Notes under the pieces: model-generated
Databases searched by the model: none
What the model was told of the DNA's origin: nothing
Seen by the model: the letters and a program-made list of their open reading frames with translations, nothing else
Assembly: GCA_030435675.1 (NCBI GenBank)
Contig: CM059622.1
Location: 13,330,001 to 13,394,000 of the forward strand
From: Steinernema hermaphroditum
Taxonomy: Eukaryota > Nematoda > Chromadorea > Rhabditida > Steinernematidae
Direction: 5' to 3'
Length of the DNA stretch: 64,000 nt
Program-made: the position numbers and the translations under genes
Part shown: one piece after another, positions 11,308 through 23,987 of the stretch
How the letters are laid out: every line of letters begins with the position of its first letter
Position numbering within the stretch: the first letter of the stretch is position 1

Positions 11308-11316
11308 AGATCAAAG
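11308..11316 (+). promoter_or_regulatory. TCF/POP-1-type site
   Basis: AGATCAAAG, an exact TCF/LEF core, in a GC-rich island 5.7 kb upstream of the Axin start codon. Occupancy is not shown by sequence alone. Confidence 0.4.
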
Positions 11317-13068
11317 TCGATCGGCGAAGGGCGCGCCCCTCGCGTCGATTGACACCGATGAACGATGGGGAGGGCGCGCTGGAGACGCCGCCGACGGCGA
11401 TTGATCGCCTCGTAAACTTTCCTGTGGCGTCGTTTCGCCGAAAATCGCCCATTCGGACGGCTTCCTCTTGTGGTGCTCAAAAACGTCGACTTTCGGTCGT
11501 TATCGGCCGGGACATGCGCTAAGCCGATCACCGCCTCGGAGTCCTTTGAAGTCGCCGAGCCGCGCGGGAGTCGTTATTTGAGCGCGCGGCGCCGACTCAT
11601 TCGCGTGCTTTTATTGTCGAATGTCAAATGTTATGGCGCTTCAAGGGGTCTGTCCGTTATTTGGTACGCTGCCCGCCGGGACCGTTTATTTGTGCTCCTC
11701 GGCCGACGCTTAAGAGGCGTATTTGGGCGTTTTACGATTGCAGCTTGGTGGTCGGTACGGTTGGAGGGAGGGAATGGCGGCGCTTAAAAGGAGGGGGATA
11801 AGCCTTGGAACTTTGTAGGAGTCGAAGATCCGCTGGAATTCTTGTGGCGTTGAAAAAAAATAAAAATCTTCGGTTTGCTATCATAGATGCGTTGCGATTT
11901 TATATTCACCTTCCTTCTATAATTGATAGCTAGTGGTTTCCGTGTAGAACTTTGAAACACTCCCTCTTATGTTCTCTAGAATGTTCCCTAGAGTTCCCTA
12001 TCAAATCATTTCGGTTCACATGGACGGAAAGAGTTCGATGATACCTCGTTTGTAGCTTGGCCTCTTTGTATTTTTCCAATAATATGTGCATTCCGGAAGC
12101 ATGTAACATTCGAAATGCAATCGAAACCTCCCATTTTCGATGCAATATTTCATCCTGGAAACGTTTTATGCATGCTGAATTGCGCTCGAATTTCGAATGA
12201 AAAATTGCGTTTAGGTTGGGTGACGATAGGAATGAACATGTTCCATTTTTTTGTAAGAATAGGCTTCTACTTTAAAAGGTCATCGTTTGTAGCCCTTGTT
12301 GTCTCATTTTCATCCCCGAGTTCTAGTCCTTTTCCTGCATTAGTTCCATATCTGAATTCAATAAGACATTATTGAATTCGATCTTCCCCGAATCGTATGT
12401 CCCATGGGAAAGCTGATGTGTGCTTTTCTCACGAGTTAGTAACTTGAACGAAGGGACTGATTATTGAGGCCCAAAATCTGAAAAATTTTGCAAATTTTGT
12501 TGGGTGTGGTGGCTCCAGTGGATTCAGCTCTTAATCGCTTCAACACTAGCTCTGAATTTGACTCTGGTGCCACCTCCGCTGAAGCCAGATGAGAAGTTGC
12601 CAAGCAATACATGGATATATCCTTTTAGGAGGACTCTCAGCGTTTTGGAAGTGTAAATGACTGTAGGAATTGTGTATTTGAATTCAGAAGGATTCTGAAA
12701 TATCGGGGTGTGATGGGACCCTTAAGATTGGGGAAGCCTCGTCATACTTCTCGACGTTGGACGGATTTCAATAATGCTATGTATGACATTTATAGGAACG
12801 TCTTTGAGACAGACTGGACAGAAATGGTCTTCTTTGCTATTTTATTACAGTGTCGATATAAATGAATTTTTGTGGGCAGTCGGGAAAGAATGGATTTGAA
12901 AAGGACCTAGCATAGACATGTTTTTGGAACGGTTTTTTTTGTGTTTTCAATGAAGGACACTTTGGCATTTGTTATTGGCAATTACCGTTTACACCGTTTA
13001 CCTTCTCAATTCAACGAGGCACACACCTGTGCAAGGCTGAGGCTCAATGGTCTTGTCAGCAACACGTT

Positions 13069-13155
13069 GGAACTACGGCTCCCTGGTGTTCCAGGCCTTC
13101 TGGGAGCCGGGGCGATCATTTGCGCTAACAACGATGGCCGAGAACGACCGCTCAC
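13069..13155 (+). repeat. Dispersed repeat, copy A
   Basis: GGAACTACGG..CCTTCTG..CGCTAACAACGATGGCCGAG..CCGCTCAC. Its 5' block (GGAACTACGGC) and 3' block reappear in hmp-2 intron 1 (40565-40625), where about 26 internal bases are missing. Confidence 0.65.
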
Positions 13156-13931
13156 TTAGCTCACTCGAGTCACCTTGAATACTGTCTAAAGCTGTCTAAA
13201 GCTGTCTAATCTAGTACTGCCTAATAATTTCAATATAGTCTTATTTAACCGTCGTTAAACTCTTCTGCTGGTGCTCCATGTGGGTACTTCCTTGTCAATT
13301 CCAAAAAGAACATTTTAACTCCCACTTTTCTAGGAAATTTTCTGCGTATTTTTCGAGAGTGGCCTGCTTAGTCATCTGCGGTTTGATAAACCGTTTCCTG
13401 TGCCGCTTAATTACCAGCTTTGCTATAAAATATTTGTGCTTGCATGCAAGCATTCCCCGTAGATCTGGCACGACTCCCTATTTGTAAACAACGCGTTCCC
13501 CTACACGGTCATCATACACTTAATCCCCTTATCGCGCGTAATCCCACGTGGGCGGTAGTCCATCATCCCTATCTCCGCATCTACACCCTTATCGCCAGCC
13601 CTATCTTCGCCCGTCGACTCCCCATATGGTGGCCGTTTGAGTAGTGTTGTGGAAGCCTATACTTCTAGCCCGGGCGAGGCCCGCCTGGTGCAGCTGTGAG
13701 TCATATGCGAATATGCAGATTGAGTGACCCATTCAAATGTGGCCCACATCTGGCACTTTTCAAATTGTAAAATCGCGAATTTCGCCTAAACGTCCATTAG
13801 TCGGGCGCGTCATAACCGCGAAGGCTGTGGTAAATCAGCGAATTTGTAGCACGTCGTCTTTTTGCACCATGCACAGCTGCACAAACGTCGTTCCTTCGGG
13901 TTTGCACTTGAGACGGCGCCGCGTCCTCGAC

Positions 13932-13942
13932 CCTTTGATCTT
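13932..13942 (-). promoter_or_regulatory. TCF/POP-1-type site
   Basis: CCTTTGATCTT on the plus strand, i.e. AAGATCAAAGG on the minus strand, an exact TCF/LEF site 3.1 kb upstream of the Axin start codon. Second such site in the same non-coding block. Confidence 0.4.
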
Positions 13943-16900
13943 CTTCTTCGCCTCGACCGACGATTAGCAGCGGCGACGGCAGATGCAGGCAAAGTGCAAA
14001 GGGCTGTTTTGTGTTCTCTGCGATGCACTTTCCAATGGAAGGGCGGAATTTTCGGGTTAGGTGTGAGTTGCCCTGTAAATGTGGTTTATTAAGATAGTGG
14101 ATTTGAGTGTATTTCTGCTGATATAAGCAAGAATATGTTGAGTAATTGAAGAATTTTTAGATCACGACGTTTTAGATCACCAGATCATGCGCTAAAAGCA
14201 AATGTCATGTTGCGTCACTTGGTTTGTAGTCCATTCTAGGCGGCGGCACCAAAGTTTGGAACCGCATATTTTTGGCAGAAATTTATTTATAACCAACCTT
14301 TTAAAGCATGGCTATAGCTTATATTCGATATGACCACCTTGGTATCCATGACTTGTAGATGCTCCCGAAGTTATCAACGTCTTTACATGGGTGTATTGAT
14401 TTATCCCCAAGCGCTCAGGAGAGATTTTGTCAAAAATTCCACGTTAGCATGTCTTTTAGTTGAGCCTTTTTGCTCAAAACCGCGAAATCCATCGGAAGAG
14501 TTAGCTAGCCAAACTTTGCCTTGAAACCGGAGAAACAGCTCCCTACAGGCCTCCAAGGGAGTTCTGGTTCCATGATTGCCAAGTCCTGCTTGAACGTCCA
14601 TTAACGTCTTTCTCCACACGTTGAAACAACTGGGTTCCAAGTCAATGTTTCATACCTAAATAATGCGAATTTTATAAAAGAGATTGATATTGATTTGGTG
14701 TTCTACACTCTACACCCTTGACTTCTATTGTAGACCTTTTGATCTTTGCGAATGAGCAAGGTGAACAGAATAAGAGCAGCTATATTTGATTTCCGCTATT
14801 GCACATTGATAGCTATTCAGACCCGAAGATCAACCGATCTTTAGTGGTGAATAACCGAGGCTCTCTTTTGTCACTATCGATTTGAAATTAGGGTAGTTCA
14901 AAAGGGTCTTTCTCGACTTGACCTTCGATGGATCGGCCTTAGTTAACCAAAATTATTTTTTAGTGATTAGGTGAGGGGTCTCTGGTGAAAAAGAAATAGC
15001 CGTCTGATCTACTTCTCTACAGACACATTATCTAGAGCGTAGACAGACACAGACAATAATGCTACAGTTCCCCCAGAAAATCACTGGTCTTTCCTTTTCT
15101 CCATACTGGTGCTCCCCCTTTGCGATTGGCTTCGAGCTGCGACGAAGTTTATGTACAAACATGTCATAATCTGGATTATATGGAAAACTTGAAATGTCAT
15201 ATCGTTTTGTTTGAAGTTTCCATTGGGAGCCAGTCCTGCTTTGTCACTCAACTGCCGAACTTGTGAGAGGCAAATTACCACAAATAACTGATCTGTTTGG
15301 AGGCCGCTATGTCTCCGTCTGTTTCAGCACCTAACCACTCCCAATTGCGAATCTCTCCCTCTGCCCTTTCATCCCGTTCTCACTTCCAATTTCCCATATG
15401 TGATCGCGGGAACCACTAACTTTAATTACTCCGCCGCCGCCCCCTCCGATCGATTCGCGGAAGAAGAGCGCCTCATAATCCATCATTTGGCCCTACCTCC
15501 TCCACTATGCATAGCGTCACGGGCCACTTTAGGCGTGGCACGAGGGGAGCTGTAATATTTCACGAGTCCGTGTCCGAGTCGCGAAAAGAAGTGCCATAAA
15601 TCGTCGGCGCGCTTGTAATTAATCTTCCTGGGGGAGACGGAGTGGCCACAGACGATCGATTGGTCCTCTGGCCGCCGGAAGAGAAAATGGAGGTTGCTAG
15701 GTCCCTGGGGATGGGAAGGAATACCTGGATTCTCCTCCAGTGGGAAGGGGGATAGCGAATTTCGTACCAGATCCTCTTTGACCTAGAGTTGATGATGTCG
15801 AATTCCCTGCTAATTGTCAGGTTCACCACTAATACTAGGAGACCATAAGGTGAATTTTGTCCACTGTATAAAAATAAACTTTATCCGAACTGTCAAGACA
15901 AGAGGGTAACCCCCTTTTCTACTGTCACCCATTCGGCCATCAACTGTCCATAATTTCCAATTTTTTATTGTATTTTTTCTGAAGGGTTTTTATCTACATA
16001 ATAGCCCTTGCAGACTAAAGATCGAACCTTATACCTTGAGCTGAAAAGAACAGACACTAAGCTTGATAATCGTCAATAGCACGGACAAGATTCCCCTTTT
16101 GATTTTCCTTGAACTGAGATCGACCCTTGACAGTAGTGATCCTAATGAGCCCAGATTCAAGTTTGTATGGTTTCGGATGCGTTTAGGATCACTGCCTCAC
16201 AGCTATGGAGGTTCTGAATTACCAAAGATTTCGATGCTTTTCTGCTGTTTTACATGTTTTTTGAGGATCCGATGAATGTCGGATGTGCATAAAGTTTCAG
16301 ATCGTCAAAACTGCGACAGTTCCAAGAGCTTATCCTATCGGGAAACAACTCATATGATGCGTAGAATATATGCAATTTTTTGTTCTTGGTGACTGTAGAT
16401 CCATTCCCATGCCTACAGGCATATCCTTACCACCTCCATTTCAGTTTTTCGTCTTGAATACCCCGTGGTTCGCTTCCATTCTGGACTTTTTCAATGTTTT
16501 GATTCACACGGACCCCTTTTAGATCACTTTTTATGAGTCATAAAAGTGTTTAATGCCTCCTTGCCGCGTTTTTATGCCCTCCCTTCCACCATACCCGTCG
16601 CCGGGACCCCCCTTATCGAGCCCTAATTAATAACCTGTCCGCGTCACATCTCCAATCCCCTATTCCACAAATGATTTTTGTGTTATCTTTTTTGCAGATC
16701 GATCGATAGCGCGGCGTCTTCATCGCCGTCGTCGTCTTTTTCCCACTTCTTCTTCGCAAAATCATCGCTGTGGGCGCCTCGATAGCGCCCTCGCCCCTTT
16801 CTTCCCCTTCTTCCCGTCACCGCCGCCACCCCACACCCACGAAGACGACGCGGATCGCCCCTCCAGAGATTGCTCAAGAACGGACCGTTGATGTCTCGCT

Positions 16901-17005
16901 TCCTGTGCGCGAAGAACGTCCGAAGCAGCGTCACGTCCGCTAGTATATAGACGCGGAACCCCCTAGAACCCCCTCCCCCCACCACGATCGAACCTGTGAG
17001 CGAAC

Positions 17006-20000
17006 ATGGCGAAACGAAACGATTGGTCCGAACGACTCGAAAACGTGCTCAACGATGGCGATGCGCTCCAGGTGGGTTGATCGAGTTAATTGCTCTTATT
17101 ACTGCATATGGGTCAGTGGTAAAGTGGGAAATAGCTTTGCAAATATGTATAGACAAAGCAATTACTAGCACACTGTTAGGTATGGTATGGCATGTGCTCT
17201 TTATAGAGGATCATGGGATCCTCTCTTGATTTCATAAGTCCTCTTCGTACCTTTCATAGAAATGCCCCAAACCATCATATCCACGGCTTTTTACCAATCC
17301 TAACCTGGCGACAGAAAAACCATCCATTTTTTTCACGAAGAAAGCTCAATACGAAAAAAACGATTAGGTAACACCAGAGATAGGCATCTGCTCAGCCGTA
17401 TATAGGCGATGGATCGGCTGAACTGGTTAACCAATTCGATACCTGGCCACCACTTTCTTGTATAAATTTTTTTGGCCGAAACTTTGACAGTAGTATGAGC
17501 ACGTGATTTCTGAACAGAGCGATGAGTAAACCTTTCGTCCAAATCGGTTCTAAAATAATTCAGTTATCTTTACTGAACTCAAAATCGTTAGAGCGAAATA
17601 GCAAGAAATCCAAATGGTAGTTATGAATATGCAAATCTGTGATTATCAAAAATCCAGATATAAAGATCAGATAAACGGGTGAGGTAGTGGAATAGGTATT
17701 CAGCTGTGTGGAAGAAGTGAAATCAGGCTTTGTCCGCCATTTTCTGTTGCTCTAGCCTTTTACCAAACCCTGAAAACTCCCGTTCCCGCATAACAACACG
17801 GCACCCCCGAATCCACCTTTCCTCCCAAACTTCCCAAACTAGAGCCATGCAAACCGAGACTTTGAATAGGCAAGACCAAATTTAAACCGATACTTCTTAA
17901 TTCCACTGGTATTACCGCTTTTTTTTAGAAATCTTAGTCACAAAAAAAGAATAGTCACACGGCCGTAGAGGAACCCATAATCGCCGACAATAATTGCCGA
18001 GATTCCTCTTTACATGTTTAATTACCGTATTTTCCGAAATGGAATCCAGTGATCCATGCGGAACCGAATACGAAAGTCTCGCCGAGAGTCTCGGCACTTT
18101 TCCGAAACCGAGACTACGCGGCTCTGATCCTAACCCGCCCCCTCCAGAAACTGTTAAGCACTTGAGTTTATCGTCTTCGCCCGTGGACTACCACATCAAA
18201 CCGTTCTCGTGATGCGGTCCAATTACGTTCATAAAGAAGTTAATTAGCTTTATTTATTTTATTATTTAATTAATAATTATTTGAATTCTTTAATGAAATA
18301 TTTTACATGAAGTTACGCTTAAACTTAGAACGGTATACGTATATCAATGCGAAATCGAATTTGAAGTTTCAGAAGCAATATTCCTAGCAGTTTCTTGATA
18401 TCCTTATTGTCTACAGGGTGTCAAGAAAATACTGTGACGCGGAAAAACAACTATAACTTTTTATTGAACACACGTATTTATGAGCAACTTTCTAGATAAA
18501 TTTGTGGCTTGATGGCAGTATTTGCCGTTTTTTTCCGCTATTTATTTCTGCACTTTCATCGTCGAATGCCGTAGTTTTTTATTCAAGCATTGAGAAAATC
18601 GGATGACCAGATTACGACGATTTTTAATCATCAGATTTTTCTTCTCCCAATATAGATGATATACCGTTTAAGGTGCTTAAATTATGCAAACTAGGGAGGC
18701 ACTTTTTCTTTGCGCTCTAAACATCCCCTAATCCAACTCTTTTCTTCAGGCCTTCATGCGATGGATGCGTAGCGACACGACCACCAGCGAGCACCCCATC
18801 AACCTGCACTTCGCTATCATCGCCTACAGAAAGATGCTGGGCGTTGGCGACAAGCGAAGTGCGCGTCTCGCAAGAGAACTTTTCAACAAGTACATCAGCC
18901 TGGAAGGAGGTCTCTGCAACTTCCTTCCCGAGACCGAGAGGACGCAGATCGGGCTCAGACTCAAGAAGATGAGCGAACCGCACAAGGATCTCTTCGAACC
19001 CATAATGCCCTTCATCGACAAGTATCGCCCTCATCACGCGCTTCTACCGTAACCTTCCCATTCAGCTTCCTCCGAAGCCAACACGCCCTCTTCGTGCGCT
19101 CCGACGAGTTCCTCGACATCTTCAACTGCGACCAGGAGCCGTCGACGTCGGCGGCCGCCTGTGCCATGCCCCCTCCCAGTATGCCTCCTCCACACCCTCC
19201 GAGATCCGGTGGAAAGTCGAAGAAGAACGAATCTTCGGGACCCACTCTGACCGCAGAACTTCTGATGATGTCCCAGCAGGCCAGAGAGTCGACTCTGGGC
19301 GCGAGCGCTGTGGAGAAGATGTACCCGCCGGCCAACAAGTATCCCTACGTGTGCATGGCCACGACGAGCAAGCATGACTCCGCCGTGTCGTCGTCGTTCT
19401 CGAGCGACGCCAACGGCCAGAAGGTGCCGCTGAAGGTCTTCCGCGAGGAGCAGATCCGTGGAAATCCAGCGACGCACACGTTGGCGGTAAGTTATCAGAA
19501 GTTCTGACCTCCTGGAGTTGGTTCACTTCAAAGACTTCACAGAATTTCGAACTACAGAGTCCACCGTTCCCTTTTCGCTTTTTATGACTGCTTTTGGAAG
19601 AAATCCTTTCGGCGAATCCATTAAAGGAGGACTCCTTATGAGCTCCACAAAAACCTCGCACAAGATCTCTATACTCTTATTAGGGATGCACCCGATTCCG
19701 GTGCCGATTCGTCCCCAATCCATATCCATCTAACTTAGCACCATTCCACACAACTCTGACCATCGTTCCCATTTTTAGAGAGTCGAGAAGCACCCCGACC
19801 CGACCGCCTCCGGCTTCCAGCACAACACCACCGACGGTCGAAGAGCGTTCGCGCGCCTACTCACCGACAAACTGAACCTGCTTCTCTCCATGCAGAGGCA
19901 CGATGCGCAGCTGGCACAGATCGAGAAGAGCTCGATGACGGCGAGGGACGTCATGGCCAACTGGAACCACGACAAGGAGACGACGAAGATCGAAGAGGAC

Positions 20001-21101
20001 GACGACGTCGAGAAGTACGTCCGGAATCGGATGGCCAACGACGATTCGAAAACCTCTTCCAAAGATTCGCCGATGGTAAATCCCGTCAGGTCGAGGAGAC
20101 GATCTCCAAGTGAGTCGAAACTACGGTAACTAACTTAGAGATTCATACTTGCAGAATCCACATCCCCAGAACGCACACTCACGTTCAACGTGCCTCAGCC
20201 CGTCATGTCCACCTCGGCCTACAATCCATCGCCGTACACGTCTAACGGATTCGCTCCGCCACCGACGAATCACAAAGGCGTCAGAAATCAGTTCTACAAC
20301 TTCCAACGGTAGGCTACTACGGTAAAGACGGCGCCAGTTAACAAAGGAGTTCAGGCCTGACGACTATCAGTATTTCACCTCCAGCACCTCGGGCATCGGC
20401 TCCATGGTGCAGTCGTCCGTCTCCGGACGACAGGAACGGCAGAGGGCAGCGATGTTCCAGCGCGCGAGGGAGATGTCCAGTGGAAGACGGCGCAATGAAG
20501 TCAACTCACTACCGTAAGTGGTTAATAGCTTCTACTAGCAACAGAATATTGAGATTCCCTACAGGTGGTAGTAGTTTTGTGCTCCGAATGTATCTCAATT
20601 TCAGACGAAAACATAGAAATCTTAAGCTTTAGACGGCCTACTGACCTCAGCGGTATCAAAGATACAAAGGAATTTTACAGTCGGTCTTCAAAGCCCTTCG
20701 CGGCCTATAGTGGCTGTAAAATCCCTTGGTATCTCAAAAAAAAACATTTTGAACCGTTACCCCTTTCACCAATGACTGATACAGAGAGAACATTCATCTT
20801 CCCCAATCCTTCACTTTTCAGACGCCAAAAAGAGCGCTCATCGCACATCACCCTCAGCTACAAGGAGAAAGGCGAAGCGCCACTGGTGGCGAAGGTCCCC
20901 TTCAAGAGCAACATGACCTTCAAGGAGTTCCGCCTGCACCTCTCCGTATCGCGTCGGAATCGGCAGTTCTTCTTCAAAACGAAGTGCGAAGACGGCTCGG
21001 CGCCGCACCAGCTGCTCCTCATCTCCGATGATTCTGCCATCGTGCCCGTCTTCGAAGGGCGCGTCGCCGCAGAAGGACGAACTCTCTCAGATTCTGACTA
21101 A
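17006..21101 (+). CDS. pry-1: Axin (RGS + DIX scaffold of the Wnt destruction complex)
   Basis: Seven exons: 17006-17071, 18750-19021, 19066-19486, 19782-20109, 20155-20308, 20355-20513 and 20822-21101; 559 codons. Exon 4 uses the second AG of a TTTTAGAG acceptor to keep phase. RGS domain, residues about 7-133: WSERLENVLNDGDALQAF, then AIIAYRKM, and ending FVRSDEFLDIF, aligning without gaps to Axin FLKSDIYLEY-type ends. A helix at about 276-302 (FARLLTDKLNLLLSMQR) resembles the GSK-3-binding helix, and DDDVEKYVRNRM at about 326-337 resembles the beta-catenin-binding helix (both inference). DIX domain, about 473-552: HITLSYKEKG, FKEFRLHL, RQFFFKTKCEDG and IVPVFEGRV, for head-to-tail polymerisation. 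The order RGS, GSK-3 helix, catenin helix, DIX is the classical one. Intron 1 is 1.7 kb and holds a mariner end. The symbol follows the C. elegans PRY-1 orthologue; AXL-1 is an alternative. Confidence 0.93.
18414..18600 (+). mobile_element. Truncated mariner end in Axin intron 1
   Basis: After a TA (18412-18413) comes CAGGGTGTCAAGAAAATACT, a close variant of the terminal repeat of the mariner at 48067. Weaker similarity continues (TTTCTGCACTTTC near 18547). No matching right end is found before exon 2, so it is a truncated relic. The end past about 18450 is approximate. Confidence 0.6.
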
Positions 21102-21111
21102 ACGAAGAACT

Positions 21112-21127
21112 AATAAAGAACTTTATT
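21112..21127. terminator. Palindromic poly(A) signal shared by convergent genes
   Basis: AATAAAGAACTTTATT is a perfect inverted repeat with AATAAA on both strands. It lies 10 bases after the Axin stop and, on the minus strand, about 150 bases after the stop of the coiled-coil gene at 21277. One 16-nt element could serve both converging transcripts. Confidence 0.65.
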
Positions 21128-21276
21128 TATGGGCGTCAACAAGATGTGTGAATTCCGCGGCGGAGATCGGGGAGGGCGCGTTAAAGCATCAGGGGGCTTC
21201 GAGATGGTAAGTGATTATGCGAGAAGAGTTGAAAGAGCTTCACAACGTGGAGAGATTTGATATGCTTTTGGGGCGA

Positions 21277-22444
21277 TCAGATGGAAGGATTCTCGGAGGC
21301 AGGAGGGCACTCTGTAGAAGGGGACGAGGGAGCGAGCTTGGCAAGGGCGGCTGCCTGAGCGGCGGCATCTTCGCGATTCAGCTGGTTCTTGATGCGACGG
21401 ATGCGGTTCCGCTCGTGGGTGCGAAGGCGACGGATGATCATCCTGAAAGAGGACTTAGGAACGTGGTGGCTGAAGGTAATACTTGTTCTCGGCCTCCGCC
21501 TTCACGATGGCGATGTTTAGACGAGACACTTCGTCGACCATGGCGGCGTTCGTCTGAAAAAGAGTCGAGAATGGTCTTTGTTAGGCACTTAATGGTCAGC
21601 CTCTTAGGCTCCTGGGAATATAATCGTTTTATGCTGGTTGTATAAGTAAGTACTTTCGTTTAATGGGACCAAAATGATCGCAGGCCTAGGAAAGCACTTT
21701 TCTTCCTATGACTCATCGACCTTGAAACAGTTTGGAACACTAAGTAAGAACTTGTATTTTGAGCTGCTAGATCGACGACCACAACAGACAAAGGTTAACA
21801 TAAGATTGATCCATTTGGACAACTTACGTAGACTGTCGCCTTGATCTCTCTCATCAGCTGCATGATCTTCCTCGCGTAGTAGCGCTCCTCGAGTTGGAGC
21901 TGCTCCGCCGTCTTGGACCGCTTACGTGAGCGCTTTTCACGAATCCCGTAGTCATCGCCATCCGAACTACCGTATTCTAGAAGGGGTGTATTAGACGAGG
22001 GGGCTCTTTGTTCGGCGTTTGCTCGTGGGCAGATCCAAAAGATGTTACAGAAATCGCTCCGTGAAATGGACTCTCAGCATCTTGGAATCCTATTCTGTGA
22101 CCTAGGGCTGAAGGTAACAAGATTGTTTGGTTGTACAGGGTCTCTCAAGGAAAGGTGCATGCATTTTTGGGACATAATCCAAACAGCTCTTCCGATTTCT
22201 GAAATCTTCAAAAGCGATAGTAGTTTGTATGACATTCCCAGGGAGAGGAGGCCACGCAAAACTTCAGCAGAGGTAGAGGGCATCGGGAATCGATCAGGAG
22301 AAAGAAACAAGGATAATCTTAAGGAGCCAAATCACTGCAAAATCGCAGAAGCTACCACAGATATCCCCAGAGATACATGACACGATCAGTAGGCAAAGAC
22401 TCCCAACGAGCTCAAAGCGACACACCTTCCTTCTTCATGCCCAT
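21277..22444 (-). CDS. Small basic coiled-coil protein, INO80E/TBRG1-like (tentative)
   Basis: Four exons: 22444-22426, 21976-21828, 21553-21483 and 21442-21277; 134 codons with all phases closing. The first exon is only 19 nt (MGMKKE) and sits behind a TTACAG acceptor (22475-22474). The product has a charged N-terminus (SSDGDDYG, EKRSRKRSK). A predicted coiled coil follows at about residues 31-100 (QLEERYYARKIMQLMREIKA, NAAMVDEVSRLNIAIVKAEAE, MIIRRLRTHERNRIRRI), then an Ala/Pro/Ser tail. The NAAMVDEVSRL block recalls the NAA(I/L)CDEVARLEEK block of TBRG1 and the similar part of the INO80 subunit INO80E, hence a nuclear chromatin role is a guess. It lies 174 nt after the rps-23 stop in the same direction, so co-transcription is plausible. 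Confidence 0.7.
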
Positions 22445-22648
22445 GACGATTCGCGGCGACAGACGAAATGCGCCTGTAAGCGTCCATTACAGCACCATCC
22501 CACACCGACCGACTACCAGACAACGCCAAATCCAAACGCAGACAGTACGACCAGCAGAGCCTTCGCCACTCGCACAGACAGAGACACGACTAAAATTCAG
22601 ATGAATTTAATCAACAGCAACAAATACGAGAAATAACAACACATAAAT

Positions 22649-23176
<528 letters not shown>

Positions 23177-23665
23177 GTTACCTACAATGGAAGGAACTGT
23201 TAAGCAGCCGAGATTTGGCCATATAAACACAGAGTCGACACTCGCTCGCGATAGTCTGACGAACGTCATACGAATAGGTTGGCCTAAAAACAGAACAGAC
23301 AATTTCGACTGTCCTGGAATAAGTAGACGTCTGTAAATTATTTGAACGGAAACAGAATAGGACAATAGGCCATGGATTAGGCACAGACAGCAAAAATTCA
23401 GACATTTTTTGGCTAAAAAGATTTAAAAAGAAAGCGACAAACTCCCCATAGACCAGTCTGCACCGAGGCAGCGACACCTAAAGAGCTTCGTTGTGGGACC
23501 CTCTACCCTTCAAACGAACGTTCGCACATTCAGCACGGCAATAATTCACCCTCGCCGCCAGTGATCGTCTCGCGAACGATTCGTTCCGCCTGTCTGCGTC
23601 TTCTTCGTGTGCAAGGTAGATTCATATCGCTAGCTGTACGAACGCCCGCATGAAATTCATGTCAT

Positions 23666-23811
23666 ACCGATGGAAATAGACGGATCAATCACGGTGATGA
23701 GGCGCCGTTACTCACAGCTTTTCGAGGACAATGCCCTTAGCGGCGCAGACACCTCCGAAAGGATCGGCCTTCCACCGAGTTCCGAGGTTAGCCTTCTTGT
23801 AGCGCTTGTCG
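23666..23811 (-). pseudogene. rps-23 partial duplicate (exon 1 end plus intron 1)
   Basis: About 145 bp nearly identical to 22963-23108: the codons for [19 protein letters not shown] and GIVLEKL, the donor, and all of intron 1 including its acceptor. Only a few substitutions are visible. Retained intron sequence shows a DNA-level duplication, not a retrocopy. The start codon and the downstream exons are absent, so it cannot encode S23. Confidence 0.92.
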
Positions 23812-23987
23812 GGGACATGAATTTGTAATGTAATGAACCCCGGGAACTAAACAGACAGAACTAAACAAATCAAGTGACAAACGATAAGACACGCTTTATC
23901 TCTGTTACAACCTTCGAAAAATCATCACGAATTGCACTCTCTTTGTACACAAAATGTCCACGTTGACACCACCGTCGGCCCGCTTCG
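23812..23987. other. Short spacer between rps-23 fragment and ubc-3 copy A
   Basis: 3' flank of ubc-3 copy A. It resembles the flank of copy B (AATTGCACTC, TTTGTACACAAAATGT), so the tandem duplication extends past the stop codon. Confidence 0.6.

Larger units (their letters stand above)
9961..17005. other. Long non-coding region upstream of Axin
   Basis: Seven kilobases with no splice-consistent gene. Most is AT-rich and frame-poor. GC-rich islands lie at about 11.2-11.8, 13.9-14.0, 15.4-15.7 and 16.7-17.0 kb, the last directly before the Axin start. Open frames in these islands (for example 11470-11787 and minus 16985-16683) are low-complexity and arginine-rich, with no family likeness. I read the region as Axin cis-regulatory DNA plus spacer; two TCF-type sites, a 17-nt palindrome and a dispersed repeat are listed separately. 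Confidence 0.55.

Noticed and set aside
11470..11787. 105-codon frame in the GC-rich island
   Set aside because: Arginine-rich, no homology, no splice context; expected from composition.
16683..16985. 100-codon minus-strand frame before Axin
   Set aside because: Gly/Arg/Asp low complexity in the probable Axin promoter and leader.
17006..19486. RGS domain read as a regulator of G-protein signalling protein
   Set aside because: The C-terminal DIX domain and RGS alignment identify Axin, whose RGS binds APC-type partners.
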